Assembly: GCF_007676705.1 (NCBI RefSeq)
Contig: NZ_VEBF01000011.1
Span: 1 to 64,000, forward strand
Reading direction: 5' to 3'
Source: Paenibacillus xylanexedens
Lineage (GTDB): Bacteria; Bacillota; Bacilli; Paenibacillales; Paenibacillaceae
Length of the DNA: 64,000 bases
The notes beneath the pieces were generated by a model. It searched no databases and had not been told where the DNA came from. It saw only the letters and a program-made list of their open reading frames with translations. A program made the translations under genes and the position numbers. Shown piece after piece: positions 7,486-17,405 of the stretch (position 1 is the first letter of the stretch; each line of letters begins with the position of its first letter).

Positions 7486-7523
7486 AAGACGCCTCGTTCT
7501 CAGCATAGCGAGAAAGGCGTCTT
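7486..7523 (-). terminator. Hairpin ending the moxR/DUF58/tgpA operon
   Basis: AAGACGCC / GGCGTCTT stem extended by TTCTC / GAGAA. The T-run is weak, so termination efficiency is uncertain. It lies between the operon and the guaA promoter. Nothing else is seen in 7524-7668. Confidence 0.5.
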
Positions 7524-7668
7524 ATGTATGGCTTGCAACGATCGATAAACGCTGCATTTAAAAACAGTGCGTCAGCCAATGGTGATCTTCATCTGCCCAC
7601 AAATCGCCAAGCTCTATTGGAGAGCAATAGGCGTTTGTTACCGCAGGTGCTTCGCAACTTTGGTGTAA

Positions 7669-7694
7669 CGTTGTAACACCCTTGTGTTACAACG
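7669..7694. repeat. Perfect 11-bp inverted repeat over the tgpA stop codon
   Basis: CGTTGTAACAC (7669-7679), loop CCTT, GTGTTACAACG (7684-7694). The stop codon of the transglutaminase gene lies within the right arm. There is no T-run, so it is more likely an mRNA-stabilising hairpin or an insertion footprint than a terminator. Confidence 0.6.
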
Positions 7695-9972
7695 CCTGCA
7701 ACTGCCGGGCCAACCGAAGTGCCCGGCGCAGGAAGTCCAGACTGTCCGCGCGCAGCGGACGGTCTGGCCCGTACAGCAGCCGTTCCCAGTCGGCTGCAAA
7801 CCGCGCGATGTCCGCGCCGTCCGTGCCTGCGGCCAGAGCCGGTGACGCTGCATATTCACGCAGCGTCATGCCCGGCGGCCGCGGGCCGTACCGGCGCGCG
7901 AGCGCGGCCCAGACCGGATCGGCGGCACGCAGCAGCCGATCACGGTCCGGAAAGCTGCTGCGCGGCCACGCCAGCAGCAGCCTGATCCGCAGCGCGGGGC
8001 GTAGCCGTCGCATGCGAACCAGAGCAGCGGCGCCCAGCAGGGCCGCTGCCACAAAGGCTGCCGCAAGCCATGGCTCCGCGGCAATGGCCTGTGCGCGTGC
8101 GAGCAGCCATGCGCCCGCGTAAGCCAATCCGCCGCTCATATACCGCGGAGTCTCCGCAACAGGCTCCGGCCCGGCGAGTGCTGCGACATCTTCGCCCACG
8201 CCTTGCGCCATGGTGAAGCCCGGCGTAGCCTCGAACGGCATCCAGCCAGCACCGGGAAAATACACCTCTACCCAGGAATGTGCATCTCCCTGGGAAATCA
8301 TATACTGACCGGGTGCATCCGGGTCAGCAACTCCAGGGCCAAAGCCTTTAACCCAGCGCGCGGGGATACCTTCTGCACGCAGCAACACAATCATGGCTGT
8401 GGAGAAATGATTGCAATACCCCTGCCGTGTGACGAATAGAAAATCGTCCACAAAATCTGTTCCACGCGGTGGCATACGCGTATCTAATGTGTATTCGGCA
8501 TGAGCAGCAAGGTAAGTTTTCACAGCTTGTACAGCATCATAACGGGTCTCACTGCCTTGAATGATTTCCTTGGCGAGAGTCTGCACCCGATCGGGAAGTG
8601 TCGTGGGCAATTGCAGATATGTTCTCCGAATGGCTGCCGGATCTTTCTCTTTATTCGTTTCCCCAAGCAAACGTAACTGTTCCGGGGACGCCACAGGAAC
8701 CATGACGTCTGCCGAATAATTTTTAATCACCTTATCGTTTCCAGAGCCTGCGAGCCACAATGTTGCCGACTCGCGATTAGACAGCAATGAAAGCATGTTT
8801 TCCTGATTATCCTTGTTCTTATCCTGGAACGATACGTTGACCGGTATGCCCCCGGTAAAGAGTGGATTCGGTCCTTTCCACTCTCGCTGCATCGTAACGG
8901 TTTGGCGAATGCGACTCCAATAGGTTGGATTCTCCCATCCATCTGTTCGCAGCAATCCGGATGAACTCGCTGTTTCGAAGCTTTGACCAGGATCACTCCA
9001 AGTACTACCGTTATAATATGAACGGGTCTCCCCTCGCCAATACGTCACTTCCGGACTCTTTGCTATAAAAAAGATGGAGCTCCCCTGTACCAACGGTGCT
9101 CCCATCGGCGCATCCGCTGTGCTATATCCTGTGACTGCCGTTGCAGCAGGGATACTACTGTGCTGTGTGTAACCCGCCCAGCGAGCTAAGCGTTCACCAA
9201 TCTGCTCCAAGGATATGCGTTCCGGTTGAGGAATGGAAGCAAATTGGCCAGGTAACGATGAGAATAGCACCATACCTGCGGAAGCAACGATAGTGACTGC
9301 ACTCCAACGGCCATAGGGACTGCCGCGATAACTTGGAGTAGTGACTCCACCGTTAAGGCGGAGTAACTGAAGCAGAGCCTGAATAAGAAGAATCCATAAT
9401 ACAGACCGCATCACTGAAGCATACACATCGAGACCCGCAAAGGATTCAAGTAAAAGCAAATAGACCAACGTTGCACTACCAAACAGCATAACGCTTCGAC
9501 GGTGCAATACAAGGGATTGTACCGAAGCCATGAGCATGCTCCAGCCGCACATCATGAGCAAACCTCTCGTTTCTGTGCTCATGGCGTGAAATCGCCAGTT
9601 ATCTATAAATGTGTCCATGTCCGCTGAAAGTATTCCCGGATAAGCGGTTGCCCATCCGACAGGATCATTCCCTCCGTACATCAGACATAGTGCGGCAAGA
9701 GCAATGAATAATCGGACCAGTACTCCCGTGATCCAACCTGTACGAATCAACCCCGCAAGCAACAGAGCTCCCGTTAATCCCGCCATCACAGACAAAAACC
9801 GTTCACTGCCCTGCTGATCTGATGATGTAACCGGATATATCCATTCCAGAGACAGTATGAGTAAAATGACTGAGATAAAGATTTTGTACAGGACAGGTAC
9901 GATAACACGTCCCTCATCCTCTATGTCCGCCACAATGGAATTCGGTTGCTGGTTACCATTACGCTCCCACAT
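7687..9972 (-). CDS. TgpA-like transmembrane transglutaminase
   Basis: 761 residues. The N-terminal quarter has a series of membrane segments (TgpA N domain). A transglutaminase/protease-like core lies around residues 490-590, with the cysteine in RQGYCNHFS and the histidine in GDAHSWVEV; the third residue appears as glutamate in MPFEATPGF. A further membrane segment follows, then an Arg/Ala/Leu-rich C-terminal tail. The role is unknown; family members occur with MoxR and DUF58 and are linked to envelope functions. The start overlaps the DUF58 gene by 14 bases and is preceded by GGAGG. The last 140 or so codons are strikingly GC-rich compared with all neighbours. Confidence 0.9.
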   Translation of the reverse strand: MWERNGNQQPNSIVADIEDEGRVIVPVLYKIFISVILLILSLEWIYPVTSSDQQGSERFLSVMAGLTGALLLAGLIRTGWITGVLVRLFIALAALCLMYGGNDPVGWATAYPGILSADMDTFIDNWRFHAMSTETRGLLMMCGWSMLMASVQSLVLHRRSVMLFGSATLVYLLLLESFAGLDVYASVMRSVLWILLIQALLQLLRLNGGVTTPSYRGSPYGRWSAVTIVASAGMVLFSSLPGQFASIPQPERISLEQIGERLARWAGYTQHSSIPAATAVTGYSTADAPMGAPLVQGSSIFFIAKSPEVTYWRGETRSYYNGSTWSDPGQSFETASSSGLLRTDGWENPTYWSRIRQTVTMQREWKGPNPLFTGGIPVNVSFQDKNKDNQENMLSLLSNRESATLWLAGSGNDKVIKNYSADVMVPVASPEQLRLLGETNKEKDPAAIRRTYLQLPTTLPDRVQTLAKEIIQGSETRYDAVQAVKTYLAAHAEYTLDTRMPPRGTDFVDDFLFVTRQGYCNHFSTAMIVLLRAEGIPARWVKGFGPGVADPDAPGQYMISQGDAHSWVEVYFPGAGWMPFEATPGFTMAQGVGEDVAALAGPEPVAETPRYMSGGLAYAGAWLLARAQAIAAEPWLAAAFVAAALLGAAALVRMRRLRPALRIRLLLAWPRSSFPDRDRLLRAADPVWAALARRYGPRPPGMTLREYAASPALAAGTDGADIARFAADWERLLYGPDRPLRADSLDFLRRALRLARQLQAL

Positions 9973-11212
9973 CCGTTACCTCCGCCTTTCCCATTGAAGA
10001 TAACGCGCTGTCTGTAATCGAATGAATTGGCACCCCGCTGTAACGAAGCTGCTCCAAACTATCATTTCCCAATCCATTCATCAATCTATCCGTTGATCCT
10101 AACTGTGTCGCCTCAGTCAGTTGCACCTCTACGCTGTAACCCAACCCGATTGCAGACATAATCCACTCAGCCAGAACCTGATCCATTTTACCTGTGAGAA
10201 CTACAATTCTTGACCCATTCGCCAGTCTATTCAGCATCTCCGTGCGGAGCGGAATATGGACAGAGTGTAACTTGGATATCCGTGCCCCCGCGAGCTTGTC
10301 CAGACCATGGCTTTCATCATCCACTTGGAATGGACTCTGTTGCCAGGGATCTTGTGGACCATAGCTCTTATCGCCGCCTTCCATCCACAGATGATAAGGA
10401 ATGTCATCCCGTTCAGCGGTATGAATCCAGCGTGCAGCTGCACGAACCACACGTTCAAAGGCAGGAGTATCCATGATCTCCGTCGGTTTCACGTTATAAC
10501 CCGAAGCCCCTTCATACACAAGAATGCCTAGCGAAGCTAAATCAGAGGTATCCGGCAAAAAGGTCTGAAGTCTTCCCGTTTTGGCTGTACTTTTCCAATG
10601 GACACGTCCAAGTGGATCCCCCTGCTGATATTCACGAAACTCAGGGCTACGATTACCTTGGCTGGTTCTTCGCTCAGACAGAGCCCCTTCCATCATCGCC
10701 GCGAATCCTACCGACTCGCCCTTCCCCCAAGCCGTTGCTTGAGGAACAACAATGAGGGGTGTATCACCTGCGGTCTCTGCGGAGAGCGTATTCCATCCAA
10801 ACATGTCACCCCAGTACAATCTGCCCGTATCCCACCTGTAGACTCCTCTGCGTAAACCAGAACATTCATATTGATAGGTGAATTGACGCCGTGTTCCCGG
10901 AAAAATCAATTTGCGATGTACACCTGCAGGTGTGTTCTCACACAGAATGATCCACAACAATGGAATTCGGCAATCGAATTCCAACTCTACCACCACCTGT
11001 ACTCCCTCGCCTGCCTCAATCCGGTTCGCGTGCATCCTCCGACGAATGTTAATACGGCGGGGTCTGAACCAATGGAGAAGCAGACCTCCCGTGAACATCA
11101 AGAATGCCATAATGGATAGGAACAACGCTGCTCTGCCTCCATGCCACTGATACAGAGAAGCGAAGGCCACCACCAAGACAGCACTCAACATCCGTTGTCC
11201 CAGTACAGTCAT
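9959..11212 (-). CDS. DUF58 domain protein (MoxR-associated)
   Basis: 417 residues. Two closely spaced membrane segments lie in the first 55 residues, then a cytoplasmic or surface part with the DUF58 signature REYQQGDPLGRVHWKSTAKTG around residue 195-215, and a vWA-like C-terminal half. Members act with a MoxR AAA+ ATPase and a TgpA-type protein in an operon, probably as a chaperone/assembly set, but no substrate is known. ATG overlaps the stop of the moxR gene by four bases (ATGA), so translation is coupled. Confidence 0.93.
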   Translation of the reverse strand: MTVLGQRMLSAVLVVAFASLYQWHGGRAALFLSIMAFLMFTGGLLLHWFRPRRINIRRRMHANRIEAGEGVQVVVELEFDCRIPLLWIILCENTPAGVHRKLIFPGTRRQFTYQYECSGLRRGVYRWDTGRLYWGDMFGWNTLSAETAGDTPLIVVPQATAWGKGESVGFAAMMEGALSERRTSQGNRSPEFREYQQGDPLGRVHWKSTAKTGRLQTFLPDTSDLASLGILVYEGASGYNVKPTEIMDTPAFERVVRAAARWIHTAERDDIPYHLWMEGGDKSYGPQDPWQQSPFQVDDESHGLDKLAGARISKLHSVHIPLRTEMLNRLANGSRIVVLTGKMDQVLAEWIMSAIGLGYSVEVQLTEATQLGSTDRLMNGLGNDSLEQLRYSGVPIHSITDSALSSMGKAEVTDVGA

Positions 11213-12198
11213 TGCCTCCTTCCCCTTCCCTGTGATGCCATTTGTACAGGTACCGGAACAGATGACAATGCTTCTTCAATGACTTGTATTTGCCCCCAAA
11301 TCTCCCCTCTGTTCTGGGCCTTCAATTGAATACGATGGGAAAGGACAGGCACAGCCACCTCTTTCACATCATCCGGTATGACATAACTGCGTCCCTGAAG
11401 GTAGGCAAATGACTGTGCGGCAGCCATCCAGGCCAGTGTTCCGCGAGGACTGATGCCCAGTCTTACCGCCGGAAGGCTGCGAGAAGCCACAGCAACGGCC
11501 ACCAGATACTGTTTGACGACAGGATCAACATGTACCTGTTTGACTTCACGCTGCATGGCTACAACCTCTTCAGCAAGCAGGACAGGACGAAGTTCTTCAA
11601 GTACTTCCCTGCTTTGCATGCGGGTTAACAATTCCAGTTCCTGCTCCGGATCTGGATACCCCAGTCCAATCCTCATGATAAATCGATCCAGTTGTGCTTC
11701 AGGCAGACGGTACGTACCCTCGAATTGCAACGGATTCTGTGTCGCCAGCAGAAAGAAGGGGCGTGGCAAGGCGTAGGTTGTGCCATCGACCGTAATACGT
11801 CGTTCCTCCATTGCCTCCAGAAGGGCAGACTGGGTACGGGGTGAAGCACGATTTATTTCATCGGCCAGGACAATGTTGGACATGACAGGTCCGGGCCGAA
11901 ACTTGAATTCGGCTGTATGCGGTTGATAGATTGAGGTGCCCGTAACGTCTGCCGGCATGACATCAGACGTGAACTGAATCCGGCCCATGGAGCAATCCAG
12001 TGCAGAAGCAACAGCACGAACCAGCATCGTTTTCCCCGTACCGGGCATATCTTCCAGAAGTACATGACCTCCACTGAGCATTGCAGTGAGGACATAACGA
12101 ATCTCTTGTTTTTTGCCAACAATCACACTTTCTACTCGCTTCATGACCCTGTTTAGCAATTCGACTGCGTGTTCATGTTCCATTCGAATATAAGACAT
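11209..12198 (-). CDS. MoxR-family AAA+ ATPase
   Basis: 329 residues from the ATG at 12198 (MSYIRMEHEH), which has AAGGAG upstream; the ATG 30 bases earlier has no RBS. Walker A is LLEDMPGTGKTMLV, Walker B and sensor region ADEINRASPRTQSALLEAME, and ATQNP follows as sensor 1. These are the standard motifs of MoxR chaperone-like ATPases. It is first in the three-gene operon and probably remodels or activates partner proteins carrying vWA-type domains such as the DUF58 protein encoded next. Confidence 0.95.
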   Translation of the reverse strand: MSYIRMEHEHAVELLNRVMKRVESVIVGKKQEIRYVLTAMLSGGHVLLEDMPGTGKTMLVRAVASALDCSMGRIQFTSDVMPADVTGTSIYQPHTAEFKFRPGPVMSNIVLADEINRASPRTQSALLEAMEERRITVDGTTYALPRPFFLLATQNPLQFEGTYRLPEAQLDRFIMRIGLGYPDPEQELELLTRMQSREVLEELRPVLLAEEVVAMQREVKQVHVDPVVKQYLVAVAVASRSLPAVRLGISPRGTLAWMAAAQSFAYLQGRSYVIPDDVKEVAVPVLSHRIQLKAQNRGEIWGQIQVIEEALSSVPVPVQMASQGRGRRQ

Positions 12199-12301
12199 TT
12201 CTCCTGATCTCCTTCCGTTCATCAGCATTTCTGAGCCATAGTAATCTATGATTCAGTGTTGCCCGGAAGTAGAGAGAATAGTCCTGCAAGAATGACTTTC
12301 T

Positions 12302-13603
12302 TCAGATCATTTTATACATAAATATGCTGTTCATCGCCGAAATGGATATGGACGGGCCTGCCTTCACCGTCCACTCTGTTTCATTGCTGTTTAAAGCGTG
12401 CACCCTTAATCCCATCTGCTCCAGCAATTCACGTAACGGAACCCAGATGGTCCCCCCTTGACTCTGCACTGCCCCCATTTCACTTAACCCTTTCGTTGTT
12501 AGTGTTCCGCTCACAGCGTCTGCATGAATCGTTCTTTCCTTCCACACAGCTGTAGCTGTTCTGGACTCAGGGTCCCAGCGAGTGCTGCCCCCGAATTTTT
12601 TCATAAAGGTACGCAAAGGCACCATGATTCGTTGATCCTCCATACGGAATTCGCCCGACTGTAGGGTAGCCGCAGCCAATCCCACCTCTACCTTCAGCTT
12701 CTTGCTCCCGAGCCACAATGTCGCATTCCTTTCAACATGCTCTGCTATCCAGGCCTTTCCCGGCGCCTTGCGGGCCTTATACTTACCATCTGGATGTACA
12801 CGGAATTGAACTGGTTGATCTGTACTCTTTATGGTGTCAAAACGATATCCGTGATCACGATAATATTTGATAATACCCGGGAGTGCTTTCACCGTTTCAG
12901 CGTGCGCACCTCCATCATGCATCAGGACAATGACTGAACGTGCTCCCGCAGGTACTTTGGTCGAATTGCTGAGGATTTCTTTGGCCGGAACACCTTTGCG
13001 CTTGGAATCTCCGCTGTCGACGTTCCAGTCCATGACGGTGTATCCGCCCAATTGCAGCAAATCAAAATAGCTTTGGTCAAAATGTCCATAGGTACCGCCT
13101 GGTGCTCGCACCAGATTCGGTCGGAAACCGGTGATACGCTCCAGCACTTCCTCTGTCTGCTTGATCTGTTTCCAGAACACTTTGAAATCACTATACAGCT
13201 GTTCGTATTGATGATTGTACGTATGATTGCCCAGAGCATGTCCATCCTCCACAAGCGCCCGAATTAACTCGGGATAACGTTCTGCCTGCTCACCCAGCAC
13301 AAAAAATGTAGCCGGAACCTGCTCCTTGCGCAAAATATCCAATACGTCACGGGTATGGTTACCCGGTCCGTCGTCAAAACTCAGATAGACTACCTTGTCT
13401 TGGGTTTTCTTTTCTGCCGAGATAGGCTCATCTGAGCCGGAAGCAGAAGAAGCGTGAGCTACGCCTGCATAAGCAGCGAATGCGCATAACAAGATCGCCA
13501 CTCGCACGAGAATGACAGACCATTGTTCAGATAAGAACGTATGTATGGATGTTACGGAGACTTCCCCTTTTTCCTTGATTCTGAATTCCGGTCTCTGTAC
13601 CAT
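12302..13603 (-). CDS. Polysaccharide deacetylase with C-terminal stalk (Cu amine oxidase-N) domain
   Basis: 433 residues. A hydrophobic segment near residues 30-50 serves as signal or anchor. The NodB deacetylase domain follows, with all motifs: SFDDGPG, the metal-binding GNHTYNH, RAPGG, MDWNVDSGD and LMHDGG. It should remove acetyl groups from peptidoglycan or another GlcNAc polymer outside the membrane. After residue 300 a copper-amine-oxidase-N-like domain (VGLAAATLQSGEFRM.., IMVPLRTFMKKFGG, IWVPLRELLEQMG) is seen, a wall-associated module common in Paenibacillus exoproteins. ATG follows GGAGGT. It is transcribed separately from the moxR operon, with a 104-base gap. Confidence 0.93.
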   Translation of the reverse strand: MVQRPEFRIKEKGEVSVTSIHTFLSEQWSVILVRVAILLCAFAAYAGVAHASSASGSDEPISAEKKTQDKVVYLSFDDGPGNHTRDVLDILRKEQVPATFFVLGEQAERYPELIRALVEDGHALGNHTYNHQYEQLYSDFKVFWKQIKQTEEVLERITGFRPNLVRAPGGTYGHFDQSYFDLLQLGGYTVMDWNVDSGDSKRKGVPAKEILSNSTKVPAGARSVIVLMHDGGAHAETVKALPGIIKYYRDHGYRFDTIKSTDQPVQFRVHPDGKYKARKAPGKAWIAEHVERNATLWLGSKKLKVEVGLAAATLQSGEFRMEDQRIMVPLRTFMKKFGGSTRWDPESRTATAVWKERTIHADAVSGTLTTKGLSEMGAVQSQGGTIWVPLRELLEQMGLRVHALNSNETEWTVKAGPSISISAMNSIFMYKMI

Positions 13604-13844
13604 TTACGAATCGACCTCCACCGTCTCTAGTAATTTGCTGATAGACTTCAGCAGATTTGTTAGAATTATATGGAGGCTACATGGAAAAAAGACGCGATTT
13701 TGTTTAATATTTTTTCACAATTTGCTATGTAGCATGATTGATTCTTCGCCTCGGATTAGGTAGCATAATGGACAGGCAGAACGTATTCAAAACACCTTGG
13801 AGAGGAATTAGGCTCCCACCCCGTCTTCAGGAGAGTGAAATCTA

Positions 13845-14489
13845 TTGGAATTGCTTGAGAAGATCCAACATTTGTTTGGGTCCTACGGATACAGCGTATT
13901 GTTTTTTGGCTTGTTGCTTGAATTCATTGCACTCCCCTTTCCGGGTGAAACGACGATGGCTTACGCAGGGTTTCTCTCCTATAAGGGACATCTTGATTTC
14001 GGTATCCTCACCATACTGGCTTTTCTGGGAACGACGATTGGCATGACAATTACTTATTTTATTGGAGCCAAAGCAGGTCTGCCCTTCATAACTCGGTACG
14101 GAAAATGGTTTCTGCTGAAACAGGACAAGCTCGATAAAACACAAAAGTGGTTTGCCAAGTATGGGAATGCCTTGATCTTCATCGGTTATTTCATTCCGGG
14201 GGTAAGACATTTCACCGGGTATTTCGCGGGCATAGCCGCGGTTCCTTTTCGCAAATTCGCTCTCTACGCCTATTCAGGCGCGCTGTTCTGGGTTGTGCTA
14301 TTTCTGGGCATTGGCAAAATATTTGGCCCCCAGTGGAATGCCGTATTCCATCTGGCTCATCAATATGCAGCATATATCGTGGGAGGAATCGGCCTGTTAC
14401 TCATCGTGGCTGTACTCTACCGTTACCGCAAAGCATGGGCAGCAAGATCCGTATCCAAGCCTGCCCCTGTTCGACAAAGACAAAAGTAA
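13845..14489 (+). CDS. DedA-family membrane protein
   Basis: 214 residues. The start is a TTG at 13845 with AGGAGAG about ten bases upstream. Four or five membrane segments are visible, plus the DedA features FPGETTMAYAGF near the N-terminus and YFIPGVRHFTGYFAGI in the middle. DedA/SNARE-associated proteins are linked to recycling of undecaprenyl phosphate and phospholipids and to membrane homeostasis. It is a single gene, divergent from the deacetylase, and ends at a clear terminator. Confidence 0.92.
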   Translation: MELLEKIQHLFGSYGYSVLFFGLLLEFIALPFPGETTMAYAGFLSYKGHLDFGILTILAFLGTTIGMTITYFIGAKAGLPFITRYGKWFLLKQDKLDKTQKWFAKYGNALIFIGYFIPGVRHFTGYFAGIAAVPFRKFALYAYSGALFWVVLFLGIGKIFGPQWNAVFHLAHQYAAYIVGGIGLLLIVAVLYRYRKAWAARSVSKPAPVRQRQK

Positions 14490-14521
14490 ATTCAAACGAA
14501 CGTCTATCGATAATTTCAATT

Positions 14522-14556
14522 AAGGAGCTGCGTGTCATCGCGGCTCCTTTTTTTTG
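14522..14556 (+). terminator. Intrinsic terminator after dedA
   Basis: AAGGAGC-GCG / CGC-GCTCCTT hairpin followed by eight T. Confidence 0.85.
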
Positions 14557-14594
14557 CGTTATCCATACGGAAGGAGAAGGCTTCATTCCTTTTT

Positions 14595-14625
14595 GTGATA
14601 ATCCGAATTCATCCAGGTCATACTA
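14595..14625 (+). promoter_or_regulatory. Candidate sigma-G promoter of the first ger operon
   Basis: -10 CATACTA (14619-14625) matches the sigma-G consensus exactly, with a weaker GTGATA about 18 bases upstream. It lies 32 bases before the gerA gene. Forespore expression is expected for germinant receptors. Confidence 0.5.
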
Positions 14626-14657
14626 ACTTGCAAATATAGGATGTATAAGGAGGATAC

Positions 14658-16175
14658 ATGATGAGTGCATCAGTACAGGACGATCAAGATCTGAAGAGAA
14701 TCTCTCCAGATCTGAATGAAAATACTACGTACTGCAAGCAAGTAATGGGACACAGTAATGACTTGATGATTCGTCCTCTGCAATGTTTGCATAAATGGCC
14801 TGCCGTCATGCTCTACATTGATGGAATGGTCGATGTACAAATTCTAAATCACTCCATCATGGAACCCTTATTACATAAACGTGATCTTCCTGATTTTTCA
14901 GCGGATGATGAACATCTGAGTTACCTCCAAAATGATGTTCTGATCGCAAGTGATGTCCTGCTCGTCAATGATATGGATGAAGTGCTGAATGCCCTGCTGT
15001 CGGGATCAGCTATCTTACTGCTTGAAGGATCTGTACGAGGATTGAAAATTGGCGCAGCAGGCTGGGAAGACCGCTCTGTTGGTGAACCCATCTCACAAAC
15101 CGTTGTACGTGGCCCCATGGAAGGTTTTAATGAGAATTTGCGTACGAATACAGCATTGATTCGAAAGCGAATTCGCGATCCTCACCTCTGGATTGAAGAA
15201 AGGGAAATCGGACGAGTCACCAAGACAAGGGTTGCGGTGTTGTATTTGGAACATACGGTTGATCCGGAAGTAGTGAAAGAACTCCAAAGCAGGCTTGATA
15301 AGATCGACATTGATAGCATTCTGGAAAGCGGATATATTGAGGAGCTCGTGCAAGACAAAACGGGGACGATCTTCCCTACCGTGTACAATAGCGAACGGCC
15401 AGATACCGTGTCTTCAGCCTTGCTGGAAGGCCGGGTCGCCATCATTGTTGACGGTACTCCTTTTGTACTGCTTGTCCCTGCTTTATTCGTCCATTTCTTT
15501 CAGTCTCCCGAGGATTATTATCAGCGGGCCGACATCAGCACCTTGATTCGCCTGATTCGTTACCTGGCCTTTTTTATCGCTTTACTCGCTCCGTCCTTTT
15601 ATATTGCCATCTCCACCTTTCATCAGGAAATGCTGCCAACCAACCTGCTGATCAGTCTGGCCGCTCAGCGGGAAGGCGTCCCCTTCCCTGCGTTTATTGA
15701 GGCCATTTTAATGGAACTGACCTATGAAATTTTGCGGGAAGCAGGCATACGGATCCCAAAAACAGTCGGTCAGGCTGTTTCCATTGTCGGTACACTTGTT
15801 ATTGGTCAAGCCGCGGTAGATGCAGGAGTTGTGTCCGCGGCCATGGTCATTATCGTTTCCATCACGGCCATATCCAGCTATGTTATTCCAGAGAATGGAT
15901 TATCCATCTCCGTTCGGATTCTTCGTTTCGTATTGATGATTCTGGCGGCGGCCTTTGGGCTCTACGGAATTCTGATCGTTCTGCTGATCACCGTAACCCA
16001 CCTCTGCAGCTTACGTTCCTTCGGCGTGTCGTATATGTCCCCCTTCGCACCTTTCATACAGAAAGATCTGAAGGATACCCTCTTCCGTGTTCCATGGTCC
16101 CGGATGAAGACCCGTCCACTGTCTACGGGTACACCGAACGAAACCAGACAGTCCAACCAAAAAACAAAGCGTTAA
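14658..16175 (+). CDS. Spore germinant receptor A subunit (GerA family)
   Basis: 505 residues; AAGGAGG precedes two adjacent ATGs (14658 and 14661), and either could be used. The first roughly 290 residues are the hydrophilic N-terminal domain (FSGSAILLLEGS-like segment, AGWEDRSVGEPISQ, RGPMEGFNENLRTN), followed by several membrane segments containing ERPDTVSSALLEGRVAIIVDGTPF, here across positions 245-270, and TYEILREAGIRIPK. It forms the inner-membrane GerA/B/C receptor that senses amino acids or sugars to trigger spore germination. First gene of a five-gene operon A-C-D-B-B. Confidence 0.95.
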   Translation: MMSASVQDDQDLKRISPDLNENTTYCKQVMGHSNDLMIRPLQCLHKWPAVMLYIDGMVDVQILNHSIMEPLLHKRDLPDFSADDEHLSYLQNDVLIASDVLLVNDMDEVLNALLSGSAILLLEGSVRGLKIGAAGWEDRSVGEPISQTVVRGPMEGFNENLRTNTALIRKRIRDPHLWIEEREIGRVTKTRVAVLYLEHTVDPEVVKELQSRLDKIDIDSILESGYIEELVQDKTGTIFPTVYNSERPDTVSSALLEGRVAIIVDGTPFVLLVPALFVHFFQSPEDYYQRADISTLIRLIRYLAFFIALLAPSFYIAISTFHQEMLPTNLLISLAAQREGVPFPAFIEAILMELTYEILREAGIRIPKTVGQAVSIVGTLVIGQAAVDAGVVSAAMVIIVSITAISSYVIPENGLSISVRILRFVLMILAAAFGLYGILIVLLITVTHLCSLRSFGVSYMSPFAPFIQKDLKDTLFRVPWSRMKTRPLSTGTPNETRQSNQKTKR

Positions 16176-16195
16176 TTCAGCAGGGAGAATAAGTG

Positions 16196-17398
16196 ATGAA
16201 CAAATGCTTACGGTTAATTTTATCCATTGCCGTTCTTTTCCCTCTCCTTACCGGATGCTGGGACCGCCACGAATTAAACGAACTCGGCATCATGTTGGGT
16301 CTCGGTGTGGACAAGGATGGCGACAGGGTTAAGGTGAGCGCACAGGTCGTGGTTCCAAATGAAGTATCCTCCAAGTCAGGAGGAGGCAAAGGAACACCTG
16401 TAACTCAATATCAGGCTTCGGCAGATACGCTGTTTGAAGCCATTCAGAAGCTGACCGAGACAAGCCCTCGCCGCATCTTCATGTCACATGTCCGAGTACT
16501 CATATTCGGAGAGGAATATGCACGCAAAGAAGGTATTTATGATGTGGTAGAAGCGCTAATGCGCGAACCGACCGCCCGGCCCGACTATTACGTTATGGTT
16601 GCACGGAACACAACAGCTTCCAAAATACTAGATGTGCTTACTCCGCTGGATAATATTCCAGCAGAAAAGTTGTTTAATTCTCTGGATTTATCCTACAAAA
16701 CGTGGTCACCAACGACGACCGTAACCGGGGATCAATTAATGGATTACTTGTTAACTCCCGGTATTCAGCCTGTTATAACCGGGGTAGAGATTGTCGGTAA
16801 TCAGGATAAGAGTGGAAATAAGGAAAATATAGCGACCATCAAGTCCCCTAGCAGTCTGCATACCACAGGACTGAGTTTATTCAAAAAAGATAAGCTGATT
16901 GGCTGGCTAACGGAGGATGAATCTAAAGGTTATAACTATATCCGAGACAATGTGGCATCCACTGTCAACCATTTGCCTTGCCGGAAAGACGGAAATGTGA
17001 CTTTCAAGGCACTTCGTACAACTACAAAACGCAAAGCCAAAATCGTTGGCGGTCAACCTGTAATTAACATCAAACTCAAAAATGTATCCTCTATCGGTGC
17101 AGTGGAATGTGGCATCAAAATCGGTTCGATGAAAACGATCAGGGAACTGGAAAAGGACAGTGAGGAGTATCTTGTGGAGTTGATGCAAAATTCCGTGAAT
17201 TCGGTACGACGAAAATACCATACGGATATTTTCGGATTTGGGCAGGAAGTGTATCATGCCGATCCCAAACTTTTCAAAAAGATGGAAAAGGATTGGGATA
17301 AATATTTCGAAAATCTGGATGTTCGGTACGAAGCCAATGTGCAGATTAAACGTGTAGGTACACTGGATGATTCGTTCAAGAATGAATTGAAGGAGTGA
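16196..17398 (+). CDS. Spore germination lipoprotein, Ger(x)C family
   Basis: 400 residues from ATG at 16196 (a GTG directly before it is also possible); AGGGAG lies upstream. The signal peptide ends in the lipobox LLTGCWD, typical of GerC subunits. The mature protein shows the family start DRHELNELGIMLGLGVDKDG and the C-terminal domain of three alternating alpha/beta subdomains ending FENLDVRYEANVQIKR. It is anchored to the outer face of the spore inner membrane. Located 20 bases after the A subunit gene. Confidence 0.95.
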   Translation: MNKCLRLILSIAVLFPLLTGCWDRHELNELGIMLGLGVDKDGDRVKVSAQVVVPNEVSSKSGGGKGTPVTQYQASADTLFEAIQKLTETSPRRIFMSHVRVLIFGEEYARKEGIYDVVEALMREPTARPDYYVMVARNTTASKILDVLTPLDNIPAEKLFNSLDLSYKTWSPTTTVTGDQLMDYLLTPGIQPVITGVEIVGNQDKSGNKENIATIKSPSSLHTTGLSLFKKDKLIGWLTEDESKGYNYIRDNVASTVNHLPCRKDGNVTFKALRTTTKRKAKIVGGQPVINIKLKNVSSIGAVECGIKIGSMKTIRELEKDSEEYLVELMQNSVNSVRRKYHTDIFGFGQEVYHADPKLFKKMEKDWDKYFENLDVRYEANVQIKRVGTLDDSFKNELKE

Positions 17399-17405
17399 GA
17401 CAGAA

